In this document: in pieces, positions 16,021 through 26,318 of the stretch
Layout of the letters: each line of letters opens with the position of its first letter
How positions within the stretch are numbered: position 1 is the first letter of the stretch
Source of the DNA: Chitinophaga sp. CF418
GTDB taxonomy: Bacteria > Bacteroidota > Bacteroidia > Chitinophagales > Chitinophagaceae
Reading direction: 5' to 3'
Length of the DNA stretch: 64,000 nucleotides
Assembly: GCF_900142925.1 (NCBI RefSeq)
Contig: NZ_FRCN01000001.1
Span: forward strand, 248,001 to 312,000
The notes under the pieces: generated by a model
Databases searched by the model: none
Seen by the model: only the letters and a program-made list of their open reading frames with translations
Told to the model about the DNA's origin: nothing
Made by a program: the position numbers and the translations under genes

Positions 16021-17703
16021 TTATATACCCGCAATGATCCACCAGTTACCTCCATCTGACTGGATGGTGTAGGAAACCCTTTGACCACTGGTTAATGTCA
16101 CACTGGTACCCGCTGCATCGATCTGGCCACCGCTTGAACTAATTATAAGTATACCAGCGTTAGCTTTTTTAATGACATATATCCTGCCTTTGCAGGTATT
16201 GGCATTCGGTAACGTTATTGTAATATCTGCACCCGTGTTTTTTACAACAGTATAATCGCTCTCGGTTAATGTTGTACTGGCGCCGGCGCCGCGGATCGGC
16301 AGACTAAAGCTCCCATTGTTATACAATGTAGAGGTGGGTGCATTTGTCTTAATCCCCAGACGCTTGTTTGTATTGTCCCAGAAAAAATTGGCATTGTCCT
16401 GCCCTACTTCTGTAGACGCATCACTGGTAATATTGCCGAATATGATAGAACCATTGGAAATATTGGTATTCCCGTTGGTCATGATCGCTTTGTACCAACC
16501 ATTTATTGCCGTAGTACCCAGCGGAGCGGTAGTACCCGTCCACTCTCTGAGGGCCAGTGTATTTTTGTCAAAATATAACTGCGTGGTAAATCCGCCACCG
16601 CCATTTCCCTTAAAGGACATCACGTTCCAGGCGTGTGCAGTTGTACCTGCCACACCATTCGTAACTACCCCGGTTACGGGACTTCCCCATATTTTCAAGC
16701 GGGTAGTAGAACCTGCCACATCCGCATTGCTGATATCATTGTCTGCCAGGGTGCCATATGTAGCACCACCATCATTATCTGTATTTGATTCCCAGGCCGT
16801 ACCATTCCATTTCAGCACCTCACCACTTGCAGGTGTTTTACTGGACACCCTCAGGCCTATCAGCTTGGAAGCATTCCAGATAGCCAACGCACTGTCTGCA
16901 TACAGTGTACCTCCTGTGTTCAGTTTAAGACTGTTATCCAGGGATACTTCCTGTGGACTACCAGCGCCTGCTGTATACCTTCCCAGCAGTTTCTGGGTAT
17001 TGATGTTCTGCATTTTAGCAAAGGTCACTGCCTGGTTACTGATAGTGCTCGCTACTGTACCTGTTCCGCTACCGGTAACATCTCCTGTCAACGTAACGGT
17101 TCCCCCATTATCTGTATTTGATTCCCATGCTGTACCATTCCATTTCAATACTTCCCCGTTTGCCGGTGCTTTACTGGACACCCTCAGGCCTATCAGTTTG
17201 GAAGCATTCCAGATAGCCAACGCACTGTCTGCATACAGTGTACCTCCCGTGTTCAGTTTAAGACTGTTATCCAGGGATACTTCCTGCGTACTACCCGCGC
17301 CTGCTGTATACCTTCCTAACAGTTTCTGGGTATTGATGTTCTGCAGTTTAGCAAAGGTCACAGCCTGATTACTGATAGTACTTGCTACTGTACCCGTACC
17401 TGTTCCGGTAACATCTCCCGTCAGGGTAAAGGTAGGACTAAGACCCAGACTTTGCCATGCCCCCAGTGAACGTATAGTTAAACTATTATTGAGCGTCAGA
17501 TATATCAGCATTCCATCGGGTGAACTTTTAATTGTCGTCGATGTTGTGTCGCTGATACGCGGCAGTAACAATCCCTGTGAGCCAGTTTCCAGCTCCAGCA
17601 ATGCCGATTTCTTTATCACACTCGGATTGCTTCCCAGCTTCAGCTGCTGTGCATAAGACAATGTAGTTACCGTAAGGAATAATAGCGTTAATAGCTTCTT
17701 CAT
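16021..17703 (-). CDS. Secreted fibre-like surface protein with a 111-residue tandem repeat
   Basis: I know no function for this protein. It has a signal peptide (MKKLLTLLFLTVTTLSYAQ) starting at the ATG at 17703, four codons into a longer frame. A conserved head follows (KKSALLELETGSQGLLLPR), then two near-identical 111-residue units (GDVTGxGTGTVASTISNQ to NGTAWESNTDN), a variable region, and a conserved tail (ITITLPNANTCKGRIYVIKK to GNWWIIAGI). The repeats resemble beta-rich tail-fibre and adhesin shafts. Head and tail are shared with the protein at 19605-21425, so the two are architectural paralogues. It lies downstream of a T9SS-sorted protein on the same strand. A surface adhesin or fibre is inferred. 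Confidence 0.75.
   Translation of the reverse strand: MKKLLTLLFLTVTTLSYAQQLKLGSNPSVIKKSALLELETGSQGLLLPRISDTTSTTIKSSPDGMLIYLTLNNSLTIRSLGAWQSLGLSPTFTLTGDVTGTGTGTVASTISNQAVTFAKLQNINTQKLLGRYTAGAGSTQEVSLDNSLKLNTGGTLYADSALAIWNASKLIGLRVSSKAPANGEVLKWNGTAWESNTDNGGTVTLTGDVTGSGTGTVASTISNQAVTFAKMQNINTQKLLGRYTAGAGSPQEVSLDNSLKLNTGGTLYADSALAIWNASKLIGLRVSSKTPASGEVLKWNGTAWESNTDNDGGATYGTLADNDISNADVAGSTTRLKIWGSPVTGVVTNGVAGTTAHAWNVMSFKGNGGGGFTTQLYFDKNTLALREWTGTTAPLGTTAINGWYKAIMTNGNTNISNGSIIFGNITSDASTEVGQDNANFFWDNTNKRLGIKTNAPTSTLYNNGSFSLPIRGAGASTTLTESDYTVVKNTGADITITLPNANTCKGRIYVIKKANAGILIISSSGGQIDAAGTSVTLTSGQRVSYTIQSDGGNWWIIAGI
16771..17436 (-). repeat. 333-bp tandem duplication inside the fibre-like gene
   Basis: Two in-frame copies of 333 bp (111 codons) lie head to tail; TCTGTATTTGATTCCCA recurs at 16778 and 17111. 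Differences are few and mostly synonymous or conservative (KLQNI/KMQNI, KAPANGEV/KTPASGEV), so duplication is fairly recent or maintained by gene conversion. Confidence 0.85.
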
Positions 17704-17726
17704 ATTTCTGAGCAATTTCCTGAAGA

Positions 17727-17756
17727 AAGCACACAGATTGCATTACCTGTGTGCTT
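17727..17756 (-). terminator. Hairpin after the T9SS protein gene
   Basis: AAGCACACAG and CTGTGTGCTT form a perfect 10-bp stem with a 10-base loop, between the T9SS gene stop and the fibre-like gene start. The tail on the minus strand is TCTTC, so termination would be weak. It may process or attenuate a shared transcript. Confidence 0.5.
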
Positions 17757-17806
17757 CCTGCAATGTTTATATTACATCTTTATCTCTAACAGATAAATCA
17801 TAAGTA

Positions 17807-19375
17807 TCAATGATCTATTACAATTACTTTGCAGACAAATGCCTGTTTCTTCGACTCTTTATGTGTTAATGTGAGGAAGTAAGTACCTGTAGGCATATCC
17901 CTGATATATACTTCGCTCTGACCAACCATCTCCATTCTGCGGACCTGTTGGCCCCATGTGTCAAACACCTGTACGATCAACGGCGTCTTGATACCTCTGA
18001 CAGTTACCTTAAAGTCGCCATAGTTCGGGTTCGGGAATACAGTAGCCTGAATCAGCGGCCCTACTTCTCTTACATCTGTGTATACATATTTTCCGGTAGC
18101 AGATACTGCTTTGATGCGGTAATAGCTCCATCCGTCATAATCGTTGGTATCCTGGTAATAATAGTCAAGACGGGTAGTACTGTAACCACCTGGGGCCTTT
18201 GTTGGGACAGTAGCAATTTTCTTAAACGCTGTTTCGTTATCCAGCATCCGCTCTATTTCAAATACAGCATTGTTGGTCTCACGACTGGTTGTCCATACCA
18301 GGTCGACCAATGAATAACTTACACGATATGCGTTAAAGTGAATAATATCTGCGGGCAGATAACTATACGCCAGTGAGGTCAGCTTTGCAAAGTAAATGTT
18401 ATTGCCAATGCCGGCAATACCACGGGAATGCATAGTGGCCTGCTGCAACATAGGTTGTGTAGTCAGCGTACCTACCGCCATATTATCATTTACCGCTTTA
18501 CGCATTTCCCATTCATTGTCTATGAGGCGGCTGATATAACTGCTGGTACGGTTTATATTATATTCCGGCGCTTCATCAGCATCCATGTGCTGGAGCGTTA
18601 CGCTTGTCAACCCTGTACCGTTCCCTTCCTGTCCCAGGTTCCAGGTTTTATATACTACGCTGTCATAAAGCGTTCTGCCTGTAATGGCATGCAGGAACAC
18701 ACTGTCAAAAACCCTGGCTTTAAAATCTTCCGGAGAGCCTTCATACCGTACACCTGCAGGTGCATAGTTTGTGGCACTGGTACCAACGGGGAATACGACC
18801 TGTCCTGCGCTGCTACTCAGTTTTGCACGATAAAGGAAGCCACCTGCCGTTTCTGTTCCGGTAACAATGAAACGTTGATCACTATACCCCGTAATGGAGC
18901 CCGGATTATCAGTCCCAACCATCAGGTTCCATCCATTGAGGAATATATGACCGTTGGTTAACTGTAGTGTATTTCTTATTTGCAGGTCGTGCAGGTCTGC
19001 AAGCACAACACCATTGGCATTGTTGACCTCCAGGTTAGGGAAACTGGCCCCTGTCTTTGCAGCAACATTGTAGCCGCCGGCAATGATCTGCTGGCCGCTT
19101 TTACTCATAAAACGAAAAGTTCCCCCGGTGCCTTTAAGGCCGGAAGGACTTTCATCAGATAATAAGGCAGTATAACTATTCGTCCACTGTTTACCCAGAA
19201 AATAAAGCACGGAAGCCGGGCTGGATCCCAGCATACCGTCATTGGTAACATCTCCGAAAAAGGCGACATTACCAAAGCTCCACACCTTACCATCAGGAGG
19301 TATGTATGCTGCGTTCTGAGCTATAGTATTTATAGAAAGAACCAATAAACATAATATGAGTAAATATCTCTTCAT
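17807..19375 (-). CDS. Secreted protein with type IX secretion C-terminal sorting domain
   Basis: A signal peptide (MKRYLLILCLLVLSINTIAQ) begins at the ATG at 19375, preferred over an in-frame codon 66 bases upstream. The last about 75 residues form a type A sorting domain (VFPNPNYGDFKVTVRG, MPTGTYFLTLTHKESK), which directs export across the outer membrane by the type IX system and anchoring on the cell surface. The middle (IYFAKLTSLAYSYLPADIIH, then a fibronectin-like stretch VDLVWTTSRETNNAVFEIER) is typical of Bacteroidota surface proteins of unknown function. It sits between two fibre-like paralogues on the same strand; the three may build one surface structure. Confidence 0.85.
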   Translation of the reverse strand: MKRYLLILCLLVLSINTIAQNAAYIPPDGKVWSFGNVAFFGDVTNDGMLGSSPASVLYFLGKQWTNSYTALLSDESPSGLKGTGGTFRFMSKSGQQIIAGGYNVAAKTGASFPNLEVNNANGVVLADLHDLQIRNTLQLTNGHIFLNGWNLMVGTDNPGSITGYSDQRFIVTGTETAGGFLYRAKLSSSAGQVVFPVGTSATNYAPAGVRYEGSPEDFKARVFDSVFLHAITGRTLYDSVVYKTWNLGQEGNGTGLTSVTLQHMDADEAPEYNINRTSSYISRLIDNEWEMRKAVNDNMAVGTLTTQPMLQQATMHSRGIAGIGNNIYFAKLTSLAYSYLPADIIHFNAYRVSYSLVDLVWTTSRETNNAVFEIERMLDNETAFKKIATVPTKAPGGYSTTRLDYYYQDTNDYDGWSYYRIKAVSATGKYVYTDVREVGPLIQATVFPNPNYGDFKVTVRGIKTPLIVQVFDTWGQQVRRMEMVGQSEVYIRDMPTGTYFLTLTHKESKKQAFVCKVIVIDH

Positions 19376-19561
19376 GCAAGGTATTATGCTTTTAGTTTCA
19401 ACCTCACTTGCCAGACATCCATAGCATCTGAAGCGTATCATGTTCAGCAGCTGCTACGGCACAAATATTACGGCTCCGGAGTTAAGCAGGATTCCGGATC
19501 GCTATAGTATTGAATGTAGAGATCTTGCGGGTTTCAGGAGAATCCGGGCAATAAAAAAATT

Positions 19562-19594
19562 TAACAGGAGCAGTCTCTCACTGCCCCTGTTATG
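19562..19594 (-). terminator. Terminator of the upstream fibre-like gene
   Basis: The arms TAACAGGAGCAGT and ACTGCCCCTGTTA pair with one mismatch around CTCTC. On the minus strand AAATTTTTTTATT follows, giving a convincing intrinsic terminator about 10 bases past the stop at 19605. Confidence 0.75.
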
Positions 19595-19604
19595 TAATAT
19601 TTTC

Positions 19605-21425
19605 TTATTTCCTGATGATGTACCAGTTCACGCCATCTGTCTGGATGGTGATGAAGGTCCAGTCGTTGTAGATCATATAATTGGCGCCGCCTTCAATAGT
19701 ACCAGCGCTTGGCTGTACGGTAACTGCATTGTTGATATCGCCTGTACCGATCTTCTTGATGGTGTAGATACGGCCGGCAATAGCAGCAGAAGGAGTAGGC
19801 AGTGTGATGGTCAGTGCACCGCCGGTAGCATCTGCCAGTACTGTGTTGTCAGTATCGTTGATGGAGTATGAAGTAGTGGTCTTTGTGATTCTCATCTGCA
19901 GAGAACCATTCACCTCCAGGGTGGAGTTGGCTTGCGTTGCTTTACCTACAGCAACAGCAGCAGCGAAGCTCTTGTTACCAGCGAAGCTCTGGTTACCGGT
20001 AGATACCACACCTCGTTGAGCAGTAGTATGAGAAGCATCTACAGCGCTTGCATTGGGCAGGTTGAAAGACACGTCATTAGCAGTTGCCTGTATATCGAAG
20101 TTTGCACCAACGCTATCAGTTTTGAATGCAACGTTCACATTGCTGGTAGTACCTGTACCTGCCTGGATAGTACGGATCGCTTTTGCGATAGCATCCAGGT
20201 CGAATGGCCTTTTGGTAACTGTGCTTCCTTCACGTACCAACACATCATAAGAAGCAGCGGTAGCAGCATTAGCCACACTGTTCAGTGTCAGTGCACCATT
20301 GAGTGTAGTAGCGTTGGAAACTGCCAGTGTATTTAATGTAGTAGCACCGGATACGCTGAGATCATTGCCCAGTGTAGCAGCACCACTCACGCCGAGTGTA
20401 TTGTTAACTGTGGTAGCACCGTTCAATACAGCAGCTCCTGTTACAGTCAGTGTATTGTTCAGGGTAGCTGCACCGGTAACACCTAATGTAGTACCAACAT
20501 TTACCGCACCGTTGAAGGTCTTGTCGCCACCGAAGGTCTGTGCACCGGTGGTTACGATACCCGCCAATGTAGCGCTGGCAGCAGTCAGTTCCAGTTTATA
20601 GCTGGCAGTGAGCGGATCGTAAGTGATACGACCACCTCTGTTTTCCTGACCAGCAGCAATCGCAGTAATGAAGTCAGCGATAGACAGGTTAGTACCGCTT
20701 GACAGGGCCTGTAATTTATCCCAGTCAGATTTTTTCAGGAAACCATAAGGAGCAGTAGCAGTCGGAGCCATAATAGGCGCATTTACTGTAATTTCTCCTG
20801 TTGTAGTGTTTTCACCAATATTGAAAGACGCATGTGCGGAATCAGCATTAGCGAAGATATTAGCGGCCAGATTTTTGAAAGCGGTCTGCGGTAATGTTCT
20901 TTTTGAAACGATACCTGTAGCGCTCAACATCAGTACATCCAGCAGGGTATTATCCTGGTTTACAGTCGAAAATTTTAACTGTCTGTCGGTCTGTACACCA
21001 ATCGCTTCTACACCGTTTGTACGGATGGAGAGCGGATTTGCGTCAGCAGTACCGAGATAATCAGTAGCCGTGGTGCCGGTGTTTCCTTTCAGACTCCAGT
21101 TGGCAAGAGCGTCAGCTGTGCTGGCAATTTTTACCCAGGCGCCGCCCTTTCTCATGTATACCCCCTCGGTGGTAGTACCGCTGGCCAGGTATACGATCAT
21201 ACCATCCACTGCATCAGTGCCGATAGCAGCATCGATAGCTGTGAAGTTTGGAACTCTTGGCAACAAGAGACCCTGCTTGTTGCTGCTCAACTCCAAAATA
21301 GCCGATTTAGTGATCTGGGAAGGATTGTCACCGATTTTCATCTGTGCCTGAACTGCTGTAGCTGCCAGGGTCATGCCTCCAGCTAAAAGGAGTGTGCGTG
21401 AAGTGTTACGTATAACTAATTTCAT
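19605..21425 (-). CDS. Secreted fibre-like protein with short beta-helix-like repeats
   Basis: The 606-residue protein has a signal peptide (MKLVIRNTSRTLLLAGGMTL, cleaved after AVQAQ). Its head KSAILELSSNKQGLLLPRV and tail (LTITLPTPSAAIAGRIYTIKK to GVNWYIIRK) are shared with the protein at 16021-17703. The centre (about residues 300-400) is a run of roughly 12-residue Thr/Ala/Asn/Leu repeats such as AATLNNTLTVTGAAVLNGAT, suggesting a beta-solenoid shaft. No catalytic motif is visible. Conserved ends with divergent middles resemble phage-tail or adhesin fibres. The function is unknown; a cell-surface filament or adhesin is inferred. Confidence 0.75.
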   Translation of the reverse strand: MKLVIRNTSRTLLLAGGMTLAATAVQAQMKIGDNPSQITKSAILELSSNKQGLLLPRVPNFTAIDAAIGTDAVDGMIVYLASGTTTEGVYMRKGGAWVKIASTADALANWSLKGNTGTTATDYLGTADANPLSIRTNGVEAIGVQTDRQLKFSTVNQDNTLLDVLMLSATGIVSKRTLPQTAFKNLAANIFANADSAHASFNIGENTTTGEITVNAPIMAPTATAPYGFLKKSDWDKLQALSSGTNLSIADFITAIAAGQENRGGRITYDPLTASYKLELTAASATLAGIVTTGAQTFGGDKTFNGAVNVGTTLGVTGAATLNNTLTVTGAAVLNGATTVNNTLGVSGAATLGNDLSVSGATTLNTLAVSNATTLNGALTLNSVANAATAASYDVLVREGSTVTKRPFDLDAIAKAIRTIQAGTGTTSNVNVAFKTDSVGANFDIQATANDVSFNLPNASAVDASHTTAQRGVVSTGNQSFAGNKSFAAAVAVGKATQANSTLEVNGSLQMRITKTTTSYSINDTDNTVLADATGGALTITLPTPSAAIAGRIYTIKKIGTGDINNAVTVQPSAGTIEGGANYMIYNDWTFITIQTDGVNWYIIRK

Positions 21426-21871
21426 AGTATAGGGATAGATAGATTTTTATCCGTTAATAAATAATACCCATGATTGTTTGCAAACGAAAACACGCATCTC
21501 TTATGCGCATACAGCAGCCGCTAAAGTTTATCCGCTTTTGAGGTAAACCTGTTTGACTGTTACCCTGTTTGCACCGGGCTAAGGTTTAACAGTATGAAGA
21601 TTGGTTAAAAAAAGGTTGGTTAAGAAAGATTGGATGTTGTCCACTTGTCCGTTTACGAGTCTATGCCACATGCTATGATTGTCCACATTGCATAGTGCAA
21701 ATATCTAATATTATTGATATTATTCTTATGACATGAACGTATCATTTTGACAGACACAACTATTTTATATGTTATTGGTTATCATTTAATTCTTTTTCGA
21801 ATGTATCACATGTAATATCTCGCTGTCAATCCCGTTTCAGAGAAGGGAACTTCACATAACACTATCATGTT
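21426..21871. other. Intergenic region, nothing recognised
   Basis: The AT-rich leader side of the fibre-like gene. No convincing TAnnTTTG promoter or repeat was found. It abuts the FkbM remnant. Confidence 0.4.
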
Positions 21872-22090
21872 ATGTTTTTCCGTTATTATCGTTTTAAGGC
21901 TGATACCGATGCTCCATATATTATTGACTGTGGCGCCAATATTGGCTTAAGCATTTTATATTTCAAGTGGCTTTATCCCAAGGCGAAGGTATTGGCATTT
22001 GAACCCGACGGAGATAATCTAGTCATTCTCCAAAAGAATGTGGAAAGCTATGGCATGAATGATATAAACGTACAGCAGCAGGTTGTACTT
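21872..22090 (+). pseudogene. FkbM-family methyltransferase remnant
   Basis: The frame encodes DAPYIIDCGANIGLSILYFK and LYPKAKVLAFEPDGDNLVIL, the SAM-binding motif I and following region of FkbM-type methyltransferases. The N-terminal lead-in and at least 100 C-terminal residues of the family are missing. After about residue 73 the frame runs through the clpC terminator and into clpC antisense, so similarity should end near 22090. It is a decayed fragment and probably not expressed as an enzyme. Confidence 0.75.
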
Positions 22091-22123
22091 CGTGCACCAG
22101 ATCAAAATGATCAGATAAAAAAA

Positions 22124-22145
22124 ATCCCGGACGAATGTCCGGGAT
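22124..22145 (-). terminator. Intrinsic terminator of clpC
   Basis: ATCCCGGAC and GTCCGGGAT form a perfect 9-bp stem with a GAAT loop. On the minus strand it is followed by eight T. It lies 40 bases beyond the clpC stop codon. Confidence 0.9.
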
Positions 22146-22184
22146 CTCTATCAAAAACAATTTCTATCAACTATGGCTTATTGT

Positions 22185-24719
22185 TTATGCTTCTGATTTT
22201 TCGGATTTGTTGCTCTTTGGAGAGTTCTTTAAAGTGAAGATCAGTTTCTGATTTTCCTTGTCAAGATCTGCCAGCAATACATCTCCGTTATGAATGTTCA
22301 TATTCAGTATTTCCTCGGCCAGAGGATCTTCCAGGTATTTCTGGATGGCTCTGTGCAGCGGACGGGCGCCGAACTGCTGATCGTAACCTTTCTCTGCCAG
22401 GAAGCCTTTGGCCTCGTCTGTCAGTTCCAGGCTGAAGCCCAGGTTGTTCAGGCGTTTCAGCACGCTCTGCATAGTGATATCTATGATAGTATAGATATGC
22501 TCTTTGCTCAGCGAGTTGAATATGATCACATCGTCGATACGGTTCAGGAACTCAGGAGAGAAGGTACGTTTCAGTGCTTTTTCAATCACTGATTTGGTAT
22601 TGTCTTCTTCGCTGGTTGACTTTGCTGTGGTAGTGAAACCAACACCTGCACCGAAGTCTTTCAACTGACGAACACCGATGTTAGAGGTCATGATGATAAG
22701 TGTATTCTTGAAGTCTACCTTACGGCCCAGACCATCAGTCAGGATACCATCATCCAATACCTGTAACAGGATATTGTAAATATCAGGGTGTGCTTTTTCA
22801 ATTTCATCCAGGAGGATTACAGAGTAAGGTTTACGGCGTACTTTTTCAGTCAGCTGACCACCTTCTTCATAACCTACATATCCCGGAGGCGCACCAATCA
22901 GACGGCTTACGGAGAATTTCTCCATATATTCACTCATGTCGATACGCACCAGGCTATCTTCAGAGTCGAACATATAACGTGCGAGGGATTTTGCCAGCTC
23001 GGTTTTACCAACCCCGGTAGGTCCGAGGAAAATGAAAGTACCGATTGGTTTCTTAGGATCTTTCAACCCTACCCTGTTACGCTGAATCGCTTTGGTCACT
23101 TTGGAGATTGCCTCATCCTGTCCTACTACAGCGCCTTTCAGGTCTTCACCCATGCGGCGGAGTTTTTCAGTTTCGGCCTGTACCATACGTTTTACAGGAA
23201 TACCTGTCATCATGCTCACTACTTCTGCGATAGCTTCTTCATCGATCGGGTAGCGTTTGTGTTTCACTTCTTCTTCCCACACATTCTTGGCACGCTCCAG
23301 ATCTTCTCCCAGTTTCTTTTCTGTATCACGCAGCGCAGCAGCTTCTTCAAAACGCTGGCTCTTTACTACTTTGTTTTTTTCCTGCTTGATATCTTCGATC
23401 TGTTTTTCCAGGTCGAGGATATTCTGAGGTACATTGATGTTCTTGAGGTGCACTCTTGCGCCCACTTCATCCAGTACGTCGATAGCCTTGTCGGGCAGCA
23501 GACGGTCTGTCATATAGCGGTCGCTCAGTTTAACGCATGCTTCAATTGCATCATCAGAATAGCTTACGTTGTGGTATTCTTCGTAGCGTGGTTTGATGTT
23601 ATTCAGGATCTGAATAGTTTCATCCACGGTTGGAGGATCTACCATTACTTTCTGGAAACGGCGGTCTAAGGCGCCGTCTTTCTCAATGTACATCCTGTAT
23701 TCATCCAGTGTGGATGCACCGATGCATTGGAGTTCACCACGCGCCAGGGCAGGCTTGAAAATATTGGAAGCATCCAGGGAACCTGAAGCGCCTCCGGCAC
23801 CTACGATGGTGTGGATCTCATCTATGAAAAGTATAACGTCACGGTTCTTTTCCAGCTCATTCATGATGGCTTTCATCCTTTCCTCGAACTGTCCCCGGTA
23901 CTTGGTACCCGCCACGAGGGCTGCCAGATCAAGGCTTACCACGCGTTTGTCGAACAGTACGCGGGATACCTTACGCTGCACGATACGCAGTGCAAGGCCT
24001 TCCACAATAGCTGTCTTACCTACGCCCGGTTCCCCGATGAGGATCGGATTATTCTTTTTACGGCGGGATAATATCTGCGATACACGCTCAATTTCCTGCT
24101 CGCGACCCACTATAGGGTCAAGGCTGCCACTCTCGGCCAGCTTGGTAATATCCCTGCCGAAATTATCCAGCACAGGAGTTTTAGACTTCGTATTAGTTTG
24201 TTTGGCCTTGGAGGCAAAGCTCTTGCGCTCATCTTCAAATTCCTCCTCTCCAGGATCATCAAACTCCGCTTTGGGATCAGCAGATTTTACGAAGCCCAGC
24301 TCGTTTTTAAAAGTGTCGTAATCCACGTCAAACTGTTGTAAGATTTGTGTACAAACGTTTTCTTTATTCTTGAGGATTGAAAGCATTAAGTGCTCTGTTT
24401 CAACAGTTGGGCTTTTCAGGGCCTTTGCCTCGAGCACGGTAACGCGTATTACCTTTTCTGCCTGCCTTGTAAGTGGTAGACTGTTGATATTGGCGATATT
24501 TTTTCCTGTTTTATCTTTTACGGCCAATTCAACCTCTTTACGCAGTTCATAAAGGTCTACATTTAAAGCCTGCAGAATTTTAACAGCTGTCCCTTCCCCT
24601 TCTCGAATTATGCCTAGCAGCAGGTGCTCTGTGCCGATAAAATCATTCCCCAAGCGTAAAGCTTCCTCTCTGCTAAACGAAATGATCTCCTTTACTTGCG
24701 GTGAAAAATTCTGGTCCAT
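22185..24719 (-). CDS. clpC: ATP-dependent Clp protease ATP-binding subunit ClpC
   Basis: The 844-residue Hsp100 unfoldase is expected to feed substrates to ClpP. It has two Clp_N repeats (about residues 1-145), AAA+ domain 1 with Walker A GEPGVGKT at 229-236, a UVR coiled-coil motif ([20 protein letters not shown]), AAA+ domain 2 with Walker A GPTGVGKT, and a C-terminal D2-small domain. The UVR motif separates ClpC from ClpB, ClpA and ClpE. A short Lys/Ser-rich tail ([12 protein letters not shown]) ends the protein. It is monocistronic with a strong terminator. No clpP gene is in the window. Confidence 0.95.
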   Translation of the reverse strand: MDQNFSPQVKEIISFSREEALRLGNDFIGTEHLLLGIIREGEGTAVKILQALNVDLYELRKEVELAVKDKTGKNIANINSLPLTRQAEKVIRVTVLEAKALKSPTVETEHLMLSILKNKENVCTQILQQFDVDYDTFKNELGFVKSADPKAEFDDPGEEEFEDERKSFASKAKQTNTKSKTPVLDNFGRDITKLAESGSLDPIVGREQEIERVSQILSRRKKNNPILIGEPGVGKTAIVEGLALRIVQRKVSRVLFDKRVVSLDLAALVAGTKYRGQFEERMKAIMNELEKNRDVILFIDEIHTIVGAGGASGSLDASNIFKPALARGELQCIGASTLDEYRMYIEKDGALDRRFQKVMVDPPTVDETIQILNNIKPRYEEYHNVSYSDDAIEACVKLSDRYMTDRLLPDKAIDVLDEVGARVHLKNINVPQNILDLEKQIEDIKQEKNKVVKSQRFEEAAALRDTEKKLGEDLERAKNVWEEEVKHKRYPIDEEAIAEVVSMMTGIPVKRMVQAETEKLRRMGEDLKGAVVGQDEAISKVTKAIQRNRVGLKDPKKPIGTFIFLGPTGVGKTELAKSLARYMFDSEDSLVRIDMSEYMEKFSVSRLIGAPPGYVGYEEGGQLTEKVRRKPYSVILLDEIEKAHPDIYNILLQVLDDGILTDGLGRKVDFKNTLIIMTSNIGVRQLKDFGAGVGFTTTAKSTSEEDNTKSVIEKALKRTFSPEFLNRIDDVIIFNSLSKEHIYTIIDITMQSVLKRLNNLGFSLELTDEAKGFLAEKGYDQQFGARPLHRAIQKYLEDPLAEEILNMNIHNGDVLLADLDKENQKLIFTLKNSPKSNKSEKSEA

Positions 24720-24914
24720 TGTGAGAATATTAAATTATTAAAACCCTTACGGGGACTTGCTTATACAATATTAGCAAATAATTTTGATTTACCTTTACCC
24801 TAACACTTTAATAGTATAAGTATATAATTAAGGCTGGCGAAGTAAGAAAGAAGGCTGTTATTTGGCAGGATTCCCGATTACTTATTTACTAACTTATAAA
24901 AGAAAATCTTGCTT

Positions 24915-25289
24915 ATGGAATTCAAAATTGATACCAAAGAAAAAATACTGGTTGTACAGCCTCAAATTACCACTTTGGATGCTAATTTGTCAGCCAGGTT
25001 TACCAAAGAGGTATCAGAACTGCCAGATCTGGAAGGCCGCAACCTTATACTGGACATGGCATTAGTGGAAAATGCCGATGATACAGGACTTAAAGCCATT
25101 TTAACAGTATACCATCAACAATATGACACAGGAATGTCATGTGCACTTACCGGCCTTAACAGCACTTTAACAAATGCGATAAAAGCAGCGGACGAAACGG
25201 TCTATAACCTTGCCCCTACTATGTTAGAGGCTATTGACCTGGTGATGATGGAAGATCTTGAAAGAGAATTAATGCAGGACGAGGATTAA
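24915..25289 (+). CDS. STAS-domain protein (anti-sigma factor antagonist-like)
   Basis: This 124-residue cytosolic protein resembles the STAS fold of SpoIIAA-like anti-anti-sigma factors: beta strands ILVVQPQITTLDANLS and NLILDMALVENADDTGLKAI. The usual phosphorylatable serine (DSSGL) is replaced in ENADDTGLKAI, with a threonine nearby, so phosphoregulation is uncertain. The acidic C-terminal tail (LERELMQDED) is unusual. The ATG at 24915 is used; an upstream TTG would add two residues. It precedes RNase Z by about 100 bases in the same direction, a linkage I have seen in related genomes, so co-expression is plausible. Confidence 0.75.
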   Translation: MEFKIDTKEKILVVQPQITTLDANLSARFTKEVSELPDLEGRNLILDMALVENADDTGLKAILTVYHQQYDTGMSCALTGLNSTLTNAIKAADETVYNLAPTMLEAIDLVMMEDLERELMQDED

Positions 25290-25392
25290 TCTTCTGCTCC
25301 TCACATTTTGGTGCCATATTTTTCCGCAATGTGGAAATAGATTCCATTTTCCGGAATAAATAGGAGAATTTAGTAATTATTTATTTTCGTTC

Positions 25393-26301
25393 ATGTTTGC
25401 AGTCACCATTTTAGGCAACAATTCGGCTCTCCCCACGTTAGAAAGGCATCCAACAGCTCAGATTATAACCTGTAATGATCAGCTGATACTGGTTGATTGC
25501 GGAGAAGGCACACAGCTTCAATTTGCGCGCTATAAAATCAAAAGCAGCCGCCTGAGATACATTTTCATCAGCCACCTTCATGGAGATCATTATTTCGGCC
25601 TTATAGGCCTTTTAAACAGCCTTAGTCTCCTTGGCAGAAAGGAACCGCTGACCATATTTGCTCCGCCGGAGCTGGAAGCTATTATCCAGCTGCAAATGCA
25701 ATGCTCAGGCAGCATCTTCCAGTTTGAACTGCAGTTCGTACCTCTGCTGGAAGAGAACCAGGGACTCATCCTGAGCGATAAAGACCTGAATGTCAGCTTT
25801 TTCCCTACTATGCACCGTATTCCATGTTACGGTTTTGCATTCGAAATGCAAAAGCGGAAACGCAAGCTCCTTCCAGAACAGGCTAAAGTGTATGAGATAC
25901 CTGCAGCCTACTATTCAAAACTCCAGGAAGGCGCTGATTATCAACGGAAAGATGGGTTTCTGGTAAAAAATGACTGGGTGACCCTCCCTCCTCCCAGAGA
26001 GAAAAAATATGTCTTCTTTGCTGATACGGCATACTCTGAGGACCTGATCCGGTATGCACACAATGCAGATCTTGTCTACCACGAAACGACATATTTACAT
26101 GGCCTGGCCGAAAGGGCGGCAGAAAGGTTTCACAGTACGACCGTACAGGCGGCCACTCTGGCATTAAAGGCCAATGCCCACAGGCTGATAGTCGGACATT
26201 TCTCCTCGAAGTATACCGACCTGACCTGCTTTGAAGAGGAATGCAGGGAAGTGTTTCCCAATTCAGATGTAGCCATCGAAGGCGCTACCTATATCGTTTA
26301 A
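25393..26301 (+). CDS. rnz: Ribonuclease Z
   Basis: This zinc-dependent metallo-beta-lactamase-fold endonuclease matures tRNA 3' ends, removing trailers after the discriminator base. It is relevant here because the tRNA-Asp genes in the window lack an encoded CCA. Metal-binding residues are H61, H63, D65 and H66 in HLHGDHYFG, then TMHRIPCYGF, FADTAYSEDL and the final LIVGHFSSKYTD histidine. The length of 302 residues matches the short bacterial RNase Z (ElaC type). A hairpin terminator shared with dapA follows. Confidence 0.94.
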   Translation: MFAVTILGNNSALPTLERHPTAQIITCNDQLILVDCGEGTQLQFARYKIKSSRLRYIFISHLHGDHYFGLIGLLNSLSLLGRKEPLTIFAPPELEAIIQLQMQCSGSIFQFELQFVPLLEENQGLILSDKDLNVSFFPTMHRIPCYGFAFEMQKRKRKLLPEQAKVYEIPAAYYSKLQEGADYQRKDGFLVKNDWVTLPPPREKKYVFFADTAYSEDLIRYAHNADLVYHETTYLHGLAERAAERFHSTTVQAATLALKANAHRLIVGHFSSKYTDLTCFEEECREVFPNSDVAIEGATYIV

Positions 26302-26318
26302 CCACCGCTTAAAATACC

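Noticed and set aside
16316..17368. 350-codon plus-strand frame antisense to the fibre-like gene
   Set aside because: It is an artefact of the repeat-rich gene on the minus strand, reading the same 333-bp duplication in antisense.
22788..23669. 293-codon frame antisense to clpC
   Set aside because: The translation is Phe/His/Cys-rich with no domain; the minus-strand clpC gene fully explains the region.
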